In this document: positions 56,032 through 64,000 of the stretch, piece by piece | Position numbering within the stretch: position 1 is the first letter of the stretch | Layout of the letters: the number at the start of each line of letters is the position of its first letter | Source: Armatimonadota bacterium | GTDB lineage: Bacteria > Armatimonadota > UBA10988 | Reading direction: 5' to 3' | DNA length: 64,000 bases | Assembly: GCA_016235455.1 (NCBI GenBank) | Contig: JACRKZ010000073.1 | Span: forward strand, 1 to 64,000 | The notes under the pieces: generated by a model | The model's database searches: none | Told to the model about the DNA's origin: nothing | Seen by the model: the letters and a program-made list of their open reading frames with translations, nothing else | Position numbers and translations under genes: made by a program

Positions 56032-56293
56032 GGGGTTGCTCCTCTCTGCGCACCGAACAATCGGATCATAACCCATTCCGCGCCAGGTTGCCAGACGTGG
56101 CGGCGTGCTGGCGCACGCTGGGCGTGAGGCGCCGGGCGTGCGGCGTTGCGGAGCGCGGCAGGTCACAGCGCCGCGGAACCAGGCCGGCCCAGGGCGATCA
56201 TCCACTAAGACGCTCGAGGCCCGACCCGGTCATTGACCAGCCGGGGTATCGCGGTTACTCTGCCGAGCAGGCAAAAGAGCAGGAGAAACCACG

Positions 56294-57535
56294 ATGAGCG
56301 CCCCCACCGAGCACGTGCTCGACACTTTGGCGGCTCGTGGCTTCATCCACCAGATGAGCGACGAGGCCGTCCTGCGCGAGATGCTGTCTGGACGTGCCAC
56401 GTACTATACGGGCTTCGATCCCACCGGCCCCAGCCTGACCGCGGGTCATCTGGTGCCGATCATGATGATGGCGCACCTGCAGCGCGCGGGCCATCGGCCC
56501 ATCGTGCTGTGTGGCGGCGGCACGGCGCTGGTCGGCGACCCGAGCGGCAAGACCAGCTCGCGGCCGATGCTCACGCGCGACGACATCGACTCCAATCTGG
56601 CCAGCCAGAAGCGCCAGCTCATGCACTTCCTGGAGTTCGACAACGGCGCGGGCCTGACGGCCAACAATGCCGATTGGCTGTGCGAGCTCAAGTACGTCGA
56701 CTTCCTGCGCGATATTGGCCGGCTGTTCAGCGTCAACCAGATGCTCACTGCCGAGATCTACCGCACGCGGCTGGAGAACAACCAGTCGTTGTCCTTCCTG
56801 GAGTTCAACTACCAGTTGCTCCAGGCCTATGACTTCCTGCACCTCTATCGTGAGCACGGCTGCCTGCTGCAGTGCGCGGGCTCCGACCAGTGGGCCAACT
56901 GCCTGGCCGGCATGGACCTCATCCGGCGCATCGAGGGCAAGGAGGCAGCGGTGCTGTGCGCGCCGCTGCTGACCACCGCCACCGGCGCCAAGATGGGCAA
57001 GACCGAGGCCGGCGCGGTCTGGCTGGCGGCCGACCGCACCGCGCCGTACGACTTCTACCAGTACTGGGTCAATGTCGACGACCGTGACGTGCAGAGCTGG
57101 CTGAAGCTGTTCACCTTCCTGCCGCTCGAGCAGATCGCCGACCTGACCAACGTCGAGGGCGCCGCGCTCAACGAGGCCAAGCGCACGCTGGCCTACGAGA
57201 TCACGGGTCTGGTGCACGGCCAGGACGAGGCCGAGAAGGCGCGCGATGCCGCCAAGGCGTTGTTCGGCGGCGGTGGCGACCTGAGCCAGGTGCCCACCTC
57301 CGAAGCCAGCGAGGCCGAGCTGCGCGACGGCGTATCGCTCATGGCGCTGCTGGTGCGCTGCGGCCTGTGCGCCTCCAACGGTGAGGCCAAACGCGCCATC
57401 AGCCAGGGCGGCGCCTATGTCAATGGTGAGCCCTGCCGCGACATCCAGGCCAAGTTGACGCTCGACCACATCGAGGACGGCGGCATCATGCTGCGTGTCG
57501 GCAAGAAGCACTACCATCGGTTGCTGGTGGTGTAG
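56294..57535 (+). CDS. tyrS: Tyrosyl-tRNA synthetase
   Basis: YYTGFDPTGPSLTAGHLVP, QCAGSDQWANCLAGMDLIRR, GAKMGKTEAGAVWL, C-terminal S4 domain. Confidence 0.97.
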   Translation: MSAPTEHVLDTLAARGFIHQMSDEAVLREMLSGRATYYTGFDPTGPSLTAGHLVPIMMMAHLQRAGHRPIVLCGGGTALVGDPSGKTSSRPMLTRDDIDSNLASQKRQLMHFLEFDNGAGLTANNADWLCELKYVDFLRDIGRLFSVNQMLTAEIYRTRLENNQSLSFLEFNYQLLQAYDFLHLYREHGCLLQCAGSDQWANCLAGMDLIRRIEGKEAAVLCAPLLTTATGAKMGKTEAGAVWLAADRTAPYDFYQYWVNVDDRDVQSWLKLFTFLPLEQIADLTNVEGAALNEAKRTLAYEITGLVHGQDEAEKARDAAKALFGGGGDLSQVPTSEASEAELRDGVSLMALLVRCGLCASNGEAKRAISQGGAYVNGEPCRDIQAKLTLDHIEDGGIMLRVGKKHYHRLLVV

Positions 57536-57569
57536 GGCACGAGCCGCGTTGATTGGCCTCGGCGCCAAG

Positions 57570-57607
57570 GACTCCCGCCGAACCCGGCGAACCGGTCGGC
57601 GGGAGTC
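57570..57607 (+). promoter_or_regulatory. Hairpin overlapping the ribosome-binding site of the GH4 gene
   Basis: GACTCCCGCCGA (57570-57581) / TCGGCGGGAGTC (57596-57607) with inner CCGG-CGAA-CCGG; GGGAG 57601-57605 is the likely SD for ATG 57614. Confidence 0.65.
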
Positions 57608-57613
57608 ACCACC

Positions 57614-59047
57614 ATGCCACGCATTGCCATGATCGGCGCCGGCAGCCAGGTCTTCTGCAAGACCCTGTCGATGGACATCTTCGCCACTCCGGCGCTGGCC
57701 GGCAGCGAGATCCGGCTGATGAGCCGGACCAAGCCCAAGCTCGACCGCATGGAGGCGTTCCTCCGGCGCGTCGTCGCCGACAACCACCTCGACTTCGAGA
57801 TCAGCAGCACCCTCGACCGGCGCGAGGCGCTACGCGATGCCGACTACGTCATCTGCATGATCCAGGTGGGCGGGCTCGACGCGTATAGCCTCGACTATGA
57901 GATCCCGCTCCGTTACGGCGTCGACCAGTGCATCGGCGACTCGCTCGGGCCGGGCGGCATCTTCCGCGGGCTGCGCACCATTCCCGTCCTGGCCGACCTG
58001 ATGCGCGACATGGCGGAGTTGTGCCCCAATGCGCTGCTGCTCAACTATGCCAACCCCATGGCAGCCTGCTGTCTGGCGCTGGGGCGCATGTCGCATGATA
58101 TCCAGTTCATCGGCCTGTGCCACGGCGTGCAGACCACGATGGACCTCATCGCCGGCTACCTGGACCTGCCCAAGGAGCAGATCGACTTCCTGTGCGCCGG
58201 CATCAACCACATGGCGTGGTTCCTGAAGCTCTCGGACAAGCTGACCGGCGAAGACCTCTACCCGCGGTTCCGCGCCGACTTCGAGAAGCCCGAGTACTAC
58301 GCCAACGAGAAGGTCCGCGGCGAGGTCATGCGCCAGTTCGGCTACTTCATGACCGAGTCGACGGGGCACCTCTCAGAGTACATTCCCTGGTTCCGCGCCA
58401 GCCAGCGCGCGCTCGACCTGTACTGCGACGAGCCCAGCTTCGGCGGCGAGAGCGGTGCCTACTACAAGTACTGCCAGATGCTGGACGGCAAATACCGCGA
58501 CGTGGATTACCTGGCCAGCGAGGACAGCACGGTCGGCCGGCGCTCGGTGGAGTACTGCTCGTACATCCTGGAGGCGCACGAGACCGACCGCGTCTTCCGC
58601 CTGCAGGGCAATGTGCGCAATGACGGCTACATCGACAATCTGCCCGCGGGCTGTTGTGTCGAGGTGCCGGTCTATGTCGACCGCGGCGGCCTGCATCCGG
58701 CCAAGGTCGGCGCTCTGCCGCCGCAGCTCGCGGCGCTCAACCAGAGCAACGTCAGCGTGCAGACGCTGGCCGTCGAGGCCGGGCTCACCGGCGACCCCGA
58801 GCACATCGTCCACGCCGTGGCCATGGACCCGCTGACCAGCGCGGTCTGCACCTTGGCCGAGGTGCGCGCCATGGTCAGCGAGATGCTGGAAGCGCAGCGC
58901 GCCTGGCTGCCGCAGTTCGCGGGCAAGTCCGTGCGGGCGACACCGGCCATCAGCATCCCCGCCGGCCTCAAGCGGGTCGACGTACCGCTCGATCCCGCCC
59001 TGGCCATCGTCCACCGCTTCGCGGAACTGGCGCAGCGGCAGGTCTGA
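57614..59047 (+). CDS. GH4-family alpha-galactosidase/alpha-glucosidase (NAD-dependent, MelA-like)
   Basis: RIAMIGAGSQVFCKTL, DYVICMIQVGG, LLLNYANPMA, GLCHGVQTT, INHMAWFLKL. Confidence 0.93.
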   Translation: MPRIAMIGAGSQVFCKTLSMDIFATPALAGSEIRLMSRTKPKLDRMEAFLRRVVADNHLDFEISSTLDRREALRDADYVICMIQVGGLDAYSLDYEIPLRYGVDQCIGDSLGPGGIFRGLRTIPVLADLMRDMAELCPNALLLNYANPMAACCLALGRMSHDIQFIGLCHGVQTTMDLIAGYLDLPKEQIDFLCAGINHMAWFLKLSDKLTGEDLYPRFRADFEKPEYYANEKVRGEVMRQFGYFMTESTGHLSEYIPWFRASQRALDLYCDEPSFGGESGAYYKYCQMLDGKYRDVDYLASEDSTVGRRSVEYCSYILEAHETDRVFRLQGNVRNDGYIDNLPAGCCVEVPVYVDRGGLHPAKVGALPPQLAALNQSNVSVQTLAVEAGLTGDPEHIVHAVAMDPLTSAVCTLAEVRAMVSEMLEAQRAWLPQFAGKSVRATPAISIPAGLKRVDVPLDPALAIVHRFAELAQRQV

Positions 59048-59063
59048 CCGATGGGCCGGATCG

Positions 59064-59121
59064 ACAGGTGGCGCAGATGAACGCAGATAGTGATCCATCT
59101 GCGTCCATCTGCGTCATCTGT
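59064..59121. terminator. Long inverted repeat between convergent genes
   Basis: ACAGGTGGCGCAGATGAACGCAGAT / ATCTGCGTCCATCTGCGTCATCTGT, 25-nt arms with 3 mismatches, 8-nt spacer. Confidence 0.7.
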
Positions 59122-59124
59122 TGA

Positions 59125-61908
59125 TCATTGCGGCTGGCGGAACGTGCCCTCGAAGGCCAGCCAGTCGACCACGGCCCAGTCGCCGCCGATGTTGTCCACC
59201 TGCGACTTGTGGCGGCCGGCGGGGAGTGACCAGGTGATGACCTGGTTGTACTCGGCAGCGCCGGAATCGTTCTTGCCGTCCTTGTCGGGCAGGTCGACCA
59301 GCTCGGTTTGCTGGCCGTCGATGCGCAGCACCAGCTTGGCGCCGGCCGTGGCCACGGCGCGGACGTGCAGCCGCAGCGTGGCCGGCTGAGCCGCGTCGTA
59401 GGTGAAGGTCGGCGGGTTGCGCAACTCCTGGTGGAGCAGGCCCTGCAAGGTGGCGATCATGGCCTCGGCGCCCGGTACGTCGCCGTCGGGCTTCACCGTG
59501 AAGTCGGCCTTGGCCGGCCGGGCCCAGCCGCTGGGGATGTCCACGCGCGTCGGCTCCGCCAGGCGGCTGATGTCCGGCGCGGCGCCGTAGTCGAGCAGCG
59601 CCACGACATAGGCGTCGACCTCGGGCACGGTGAGACTCAGCCGGTCGCCCTCCAGCCGGGCCTGACCAGCGCGCTCGCCGTCCCAGTCGGGTGAGACCAG
59701 CCGCACTCTGGTGGGCGCGTTGGCCACCGGCAGGGATACGGCGATATCGCGCTGCGGCTCGCGGCGGCGGTTGATGACGTGGAGCGCCAGCCCGCTGGGC
59801 ACCTGCCACGCGGCCAGCCCCACCTCGGGCGCCTTGGTGGCCAGCGGCGACGAGGCCAGATAGCGGCCCTTCAGGTAGAGGTCGCGCTGACGCTGGTAGA
59901 ACCGCGTCTGCTGGGCGATGGTGGCGAGGGTGCCGTCCTGAGCGGCATCGCAGCCGAATGGGCCGAGTACCGGGAAGGCGAACTTGCCGCCGGCCGCGTA
60001 GATCTCCGCGCCGCGCACGCGCATCCAGCGGTCGCGCTCTGCCACGGGCGCCGCCATCCACGGGAAGGGCGTGTCACCAAAGCCCCAGTCGTGGAACAGC
60101 ACGACGGGCACCCGGCGGCCGGCCAGCGCCTCGCCGCGCTTGACCATTGTGCGCCAGATGGGCAGTTGATCCTCGGCGAAGTCGATATGGCCGTCGCGCA
60201 TGGTCCAGTTGCCCCACACGCCGAGCACCTGCAGGTCGACGTATCTGGCCAGGCCGTTGGCGCTGATCCAGACCCGGCGGCCGTGCTCGGCGGCATAGGT
60301 GCGTATGCGGTCTGTGAGGCTCTTCCAGGCATGGTCGTCGCGCCAGGTACGGCATTGGTGCCAGAGCGACACGTGACGGCCCTGCGGTGACTTGGCGAGC
60401 GAGGCGCGATAGTCCAGCGTGTCGATGTTGTCCGTGTCCAGGTCGTACTGCGTGCGCCAGCGCGGGTCGACCGCCGCCCAGCCGCGCGTCGGCTCATGGA
60501 CGTTGCGCAGCCAGTAGCGGAAGTCGGCCACCGAGGCGTCGTCGAAGCCTTCGTTGCCGCCCAGCGCGGCGGTGTGCTCGTCCATGAACAGGTAGTCGGC
60601 GCCCGCATCGATCTGCTCGCGACACCAGCGGAACAGATAGCTCAGGTAGGCCGGGCTGGACAGCGAGCCGTGGCGCGTGCCGGGCTGGTCCCAGGCGTCC
60701 ACGAGCGTGCCATCGGGTCCTCGGGTGGCCATCTCCAGCAACTGCGGGCGGGTGATGCCGTTCTCAGTGTCATACAGCGCGCTGCACGTAATGCCACCGC
60801 CAAACAGCGCGCCGAAGGCGTGCGCCTGCGCCGGCAGTTGGCTCCAGGCCCCAAAGTTGGGCGCCTGGGCCCACTTGAACCAGCCGCGCACGAGCATGTC
60901 GCTGCCCACCAGCTTGGCCAGTTCGAGCGCGCGCGTGGTGCTGGTCATCTCGGCCATGGTGTAGACGATGGGGTCGTTGGGGTCGGTCGCCGGCGTGGCG
61001 CGGCGCAACTCGGCGGGGAAGGGCGGCATTGGCCTGGTCCAGCTGTCGGGCAAGCTGGGCGGGACGAGCTTGTGCTCGGCCGTCAGGCGGTCGCCATCAG
61101 CGCGCAGCCGCACGGCGCGTGCCGCTTGCTGCGCGGCATCGCCCGGGAACGGTGCCAACCAGGCCCAGGCCCGGGCCGACGCGGGCGTGAAGCCGGCATA
61201 GAAGAACAGGTTGGCCGGTGTGTGCAGTTGCAGGAAGGCATGTCCACGGGCACCGTCGATGGCCGGGCCCTGATGCACCACGCCCAACGCTACGCCGCGG
61301 CTGCCGGTGGCCAGCACGGCATTGGTGGCCGGCGCCAGGCTCTTGGCCGTGTCACCGTTGTCGCCCCAGGCCGACACGCCGGCAAAGACCTGCGGCGTGC
61401 CCAGGGCGGCGAACCGACCCTCGTGCGTCTTGCCGTCGGCCGACCAGTAGCGGTAGCCGTCGAACAGCGCCGTGTCGAGTGGCAGGCGTGGCGGGCTCCA
61501 CATCGTGCCTTGCGCCTTGGTCGCGTCCTGCGGATAGCAGCGCATGAGCAGTCCGTCGGCGGTGGCGATGGCTTCCCAACAAACCGGTGAGTCGCTGTCG
61601 GCAACCTGGGCCGTGGCGGCGATGGTGACCACCTCGCCGTGTGGCTCAACCACGATCCGGGCGCGTGCGCTGGTCGGATCGATCAGCCCCGCGGCTGGCG
61701 CCCAGCCGAAGCTGGCGGGGTTGTCCTTGGCGGCGACCGGCAGCCAGGTGCCATCGGGCGCGCGCAAGGCCAGCCGCAGCGTCAGCGCCTCGGTGCCGAC
61801 GACGGCGCGCCAGCCGTCACCAGTGATGGTGGTCGAGGTGGGCTGGCGTGTCACCGTGGGCGCCGCGCTGAGCGCGGCGGCGAACAGCAGCGGAATCAGG
61901 GTGGCCAT
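59125..61908 (-). CDS. Large secreted glycoside-hydrolase-like protein, family uncertain
   Basis: Signal peptide MATLIPLLFAAALSAAP; TIM-barrel-like QIDAGADYLFMDEHTAAL, RRVWISANGLARY; C-terminal beta domain. Confidence 0.65.
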   Translation of the reverse strand: MATLIPLLFAAALSAAPTVTRQPTSTTITGDGWRAVVGTEALTLRLALRAPDGTWLPVAAKDNPASFGWAPAAGLIDPTSARARIVVEPHGEVVTIAATAQVADSDSPVCWEAIATADGLLMRCYPQDATKAQGTMWSPPRLPLDTALFDGYRYWSADGKTHEGRFAALGTPQVFAGVSAWGDNGDTAKSLAPATNAVLATGSRGVALGVVHQGPAIDGARGHAFLQLHTPANLFFYAGFTPASARAWAWLAPFPGDAAQQAARAVRLRADGDRLTAEHKLVPPSLPDSWTRPMPPFPAELRRATPATDPNDPIVYTMAEMTSTTRALELAKLVGSDMLVRGWFKWAQAPNFGAWSQLPAQAHAFGALFGGGITCSALYDTENGITRPQLLEMATRGPDGTLVDAWDQPGTRHGSLSSPAYLSYLFRWCREQIDAGADYLFMDEHTAALGGNEGFDDASVADFRYWLRNVHEPTRGWAAVDPRWRTQYDLDTDNIDTLDYRASLAKSPQGRHVSLWHQCRTWRDDHAWKSLTDRIRTYAAEHGRRVWISANGLARYVDLQVLGVWGNWTMRDGHIDFAEDQLPIWRTMVKRGEALAGRRVPVVLFHDWGFGDTPFPWMAAPVAERDRWMRVRGAEIYAAGGKFAFPVLGPFGCDAAQDGTLATIAQQTRFYQRQRDLYLKGRYLASSPLATKAPEVGLAAWQVPSGLALHVINRRREPQRDIAVSLPVANAPTRVRLVSPDWDGERAGQARLEGDRLSLTVPEVDAYVVALLDYGAAPDISRLAEPTRVDIPSGWARPAKADFTVKPDGDVPGAEAMIATLQGLLHQELRNPPTFTYDAAQPATLRLHVRAVATAGAKLVLRIDGQQTELVDLPDKDGKNDSGAAEYNQVITWSLPAGRHKSQVDNIGGDWAVVDWLAFEGTFRQPQ

Positions 61909-61918
61909 GGCGGCGCTC

Positions 61919-62686
61919 CTAACCGACGAATTGCTTGAGGTAGGCGAGCTGGCGGCCGGTGTTCTCCTCGGCCTTGCGGAACGTACCCACTTCGAGCACG
62001 CACCAGCCGTCGAAGCCCACCTCGGCCAGTGCGTCGACACACTCGGGCAGTGGCACGTTGCCCTCGCCCAGCAGACAGTCGCTGAGCTTGACGCCGAACT
62101 CCTTGATGTGGACCTGGCAGATGCGGCTGGCCAGGGCGCGGATCTCGTAAACGGGATCGTGACCAAGCCACAGCGCGTTGCCCACATCGTAGTAGCAGCC
62201 CACCGCCGGCGAGCCGATGGCGTCGAGCAGGCCGAGCACCTCAGCCGCCGGCAGCTCGCCCTCATAGCCCAACGTGACTCCAGCGGCCTCAGCCGCATGA
62301 GTCACGCCGCGGAAGCCGTCCACGACGCGCGCGGTCTGCTCGGCCGAGCGTGGCGCGGAGTCGAAGAAGAAGGGCACAAGCACCACGCCAGCACCCAGCT
62401 CGGCCGCGGCGGCGATGGCGGCGGTGACGAGTTTGGTGGCCCGCGCGCGCACGGCGTCGTCCTCGCTCGACCAGCCGCCCTGGTTGAGCGTGCCCAGCAT
62501 CAGCGACGAGACCGCCAGGCCGGCGGTGTCGGCCGCGGCGCGCGTGGCGGCGCGGGTCTCGGGGTCGCTGGTCAGGTCGCCGGCCTCGCCGAAGCCCAAC
62601 TCCACGCCGTCGAGCCCGATGCGCTGGGCCACCTCGAACAGCGTGGCGGGCTTGCCGAGGCAGTACTGCAGTGCGCCGAATCGCAT
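61919..62686 (-). CDS. Sugar phosphate isomerase/epimerase (TIM barrel)
   Basis: LGYEGELPAAEVLGLLDAIGSPAVGCYYDVGNALWLGHDP...VHIKEFG. Confidence 0.85.
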   Translation of the reverse strand: MRFGALQYCLGKPATLFEVAQRIGLDGVELGFGEAGDLTSDPETRAATRAAADTAGLAVSSLMLGTLNQGGWSSEDDAVRARATKLVTAAIAAAAELGAGVVLVPFFFDSAPRSAEQTARVVDGFRGVTHAAEAAGVTLGYEGELPAAEVLGLLDAIGSPAVGCYYDVGNALWLGHDPVYEIRALASRICQVHIKEFGVKLSDCLLGEGNVPLPECVDALAEVGFDGWCVLEVGTFRKAEENTGRQLAYLKQFVG

Positions 62687-62718
62687 GAACGTCTCCGGCG
62701 CGATTGTACCCGATGTGA

Positions 62719-62828
62719 GGGCTGAAGGCCCGGTGTCAATCCAGCCCAGGGCAACGCCCTGGGCCAACGTGGGCCATCGCGCGACCCAGGGCGCTGCCCT
62801 CGGTTGATACGGTACCGGGCCTTCAGCC
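62719..62828. repeat. REP-like palindrome, left flank of RAYT gene
   Basis: GGCTGAAGGCCCGGT (62720-62734) / ACCGGGCCTTCAGCC (62814-62828), internal CCCAGGGC.../GCCCTGGG pairing. Confidence 0.85.
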
Positions 62829-62865
62829 GTTGATCCGATCTTGGGTTGGTGTTACCTTTCGCAAC

Positions 62866-63318
62866 ATGCCTCAGTCGTTGGCCGACGTGGTGGTGCACAT
62901 CATCTACAGCACCAAGGGACGGCGTCCGTGTTTGTCGGACGGTGTGCTGGCCGAGCCGCACGCGTTCTCAGCGGCGCTGGTGCGCAAGTGCGGCTGCGAG
63001 TGCTATCGCGCTGGTGGCACGGCTGACCATGTGCATCTGGCGGTGCGGCTGGCGCGGACGGTGGCCCTTGCTGAGTTGGTCGAGGAGGTCAAGGTGGCCT
63101 CGTCGAAGTGGCTCAAGGAGCAGTCGTGGGGGTTGGTCGACTTCGCTTGGCAGCGCGGCTACGGTGCCTTCTTGGTCGGCCAGGACGACCTGCCGGGTCT
63201 GATCCACGACATCGACACCCAGCGACAACACCACGCGGGGAATACCTTCGAGCACGAGTACCGTCAGACCCTTGCGGCAAACGGTCTTTCGTACGACGAG
63301 CGGTACGTGTGGGACTGA
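62866..63318 (+). mobile_element. IS200-like Y1/HUH transposase of the RAYT (TnpA_REP) type
   Basis: 150 aa; HUH motif ADHVHL, LVEEVKVASSKWLKEQ, YDERYVWD C-terminus. Confidence 0.88.
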
Positions 63319-63322
63319 ACGT

Positions 63323-63393
63323 GGGCCAACGGCCCGGCGTCAATTCAGCCTAGGACGTTGCCCCAGGCTGGTATGACGCCGGGCCGTTGGCCC
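63323..63393. repeat. REP-like palindrome, right flank of RAYT gene
   Basis: GGGCCAACGGCCCGGCGTCA (63323-63342) / TGACGCCGGGCCGTTGGCCC (63374-63393), perfect 20-bp arms. Confidence 0.9.
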
Positions 63394-63425
63394 TGCGTGG
63401 GTGTATGATCGGTTGGGAGTTCTAG

Positions 63426-64000
63426 ATGTCGGCAGGTGGCCTCAGTCGTTGGCGAACCATGAGCCGCGCCTTGCGGCATCCCAATTTCCGACTGTTCTTC
63501 ATGGGCCAGGGCATCAGCCTCATCGGCACGTGGATGCAGATGATCGCCACCAGTTGGCTGGTCTACCGGCTGACCAACTCCGCCTACTGGCTGGGCATGA
63601 GCAGCTTCGCGAGCCGCATCCCGTCGGTCGTGCTCACGCCGCTGGCCGGCGTGCTGGTGGACCGCTTCAACCGCCAGCGCATCGTTATCGCGGCCCAGGT
63701 GCTGGCCGCGGTGCAAGCGGCCATTCTGGCCGCGCTGTGCCTGACGCACACGGTACAGGTCTGGCATGTCATCGCTCTTGGCGCGCTGCTGGGCGTCGCC
63801 AACGCGTTCGATGTGCCAGCCCGACAGTCGTTCATCGTGCACCTCGTCGAGGACCGCGACGACCTGAGCAATGCCATCGCGCTCAACTCGTCGATGTTCA
63901 ACAGCGCGCGCCTCATCGGGCCGGCCGTGGCCGGGGCGCTGACCGCGGCGTTCGGCGAGGGCATCTGCTTCCTGCTCAACGCGCTGAGCTACATCGCGGT
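63426..64000 (+). CDS. MFS transporter (EntS/MFS_3-like), truncated by window end
   Basis: RALRHPNFRLFFMGQGISLIGTWMQMIATSWLVYRLTNSAYWLG. Confidence 0.88.
   Translation, partial: MSAGGLSRWRTMSRALRHPNFRLFFMGQGISLIGTWMQMIATSWLVYRLTNSAYWLGMSSFASRIPSVVLTPLAGVLVDRFNRQRIVIAAQVLAAVQAAILAALCLTHTVQVWHVIALGALLGVANAFDVPARQSFIVHLVEDRDDLSNAIALNSSMFNSARLIGPAVAGALTAAFGEGICFLLNALSYIA

Noticed and set aside
56215-56294. T-box or other riboswitch before tyrS
   Set aside because: No T-box consensus or specifier/antiterminator structure visible; only a weak TTGACC-16-TTACTC promoter-like pair

Overview
This is a 64 kb, GC-rich chromosomal window from an uncultured or unidentified bacterium. There is no rRNA to place it; the gene content (DUF6785, URO-D-like, GH29, sialate O-acetylesterase, GH4) loosely resembles Armatimonadota or Planctomycetota-type genomes, and that placement is only inference. 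The window is mostly core genome. It holds lexA, a nucleotide-sugar dehydrogenase, coaE, rpoB-rpoC, tRNA-Ile2(CAU), purA, and an O-antigen/EPS initiation locus. These are followed by rpsB-tsf-pyrH-frr-uppS-(cdsA-like)-dxr-rseP, rapZ, recQ, purM and tyrS. Interspersed are glycan-catabolism genes: sialate O-acetylesterase, GH29, GH4, sugar isomerases and a large GH-like secreted protein. I found no prophage, CRISPR array or classical defence island. The most interesting signals are: (1) a zinc-ribbon-like insertion in RpoB and a ~50-residue charged insertion in the RpoC trigger loop; (2) a REP-associated tyrosine transposase (RAYT) flanked by two related palindromes, whose presumptive catalytic Tyr appears replaced by Asp; (3) a two-state palindromic element upstream of recQ and a RecQ with an unusual C-terminus; (4) a CdsA-position protein with a broken CDP-DAG synthase signature; (5) several structured leaders and intergenic hairpins, including one that would sequester the ribosome-binding site of a GH4 gene; (6) a likely lexA SOS operator cluster and a recurring TACCAT -10 promoter element. 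All calls are from reading the sequence; no database search was run.
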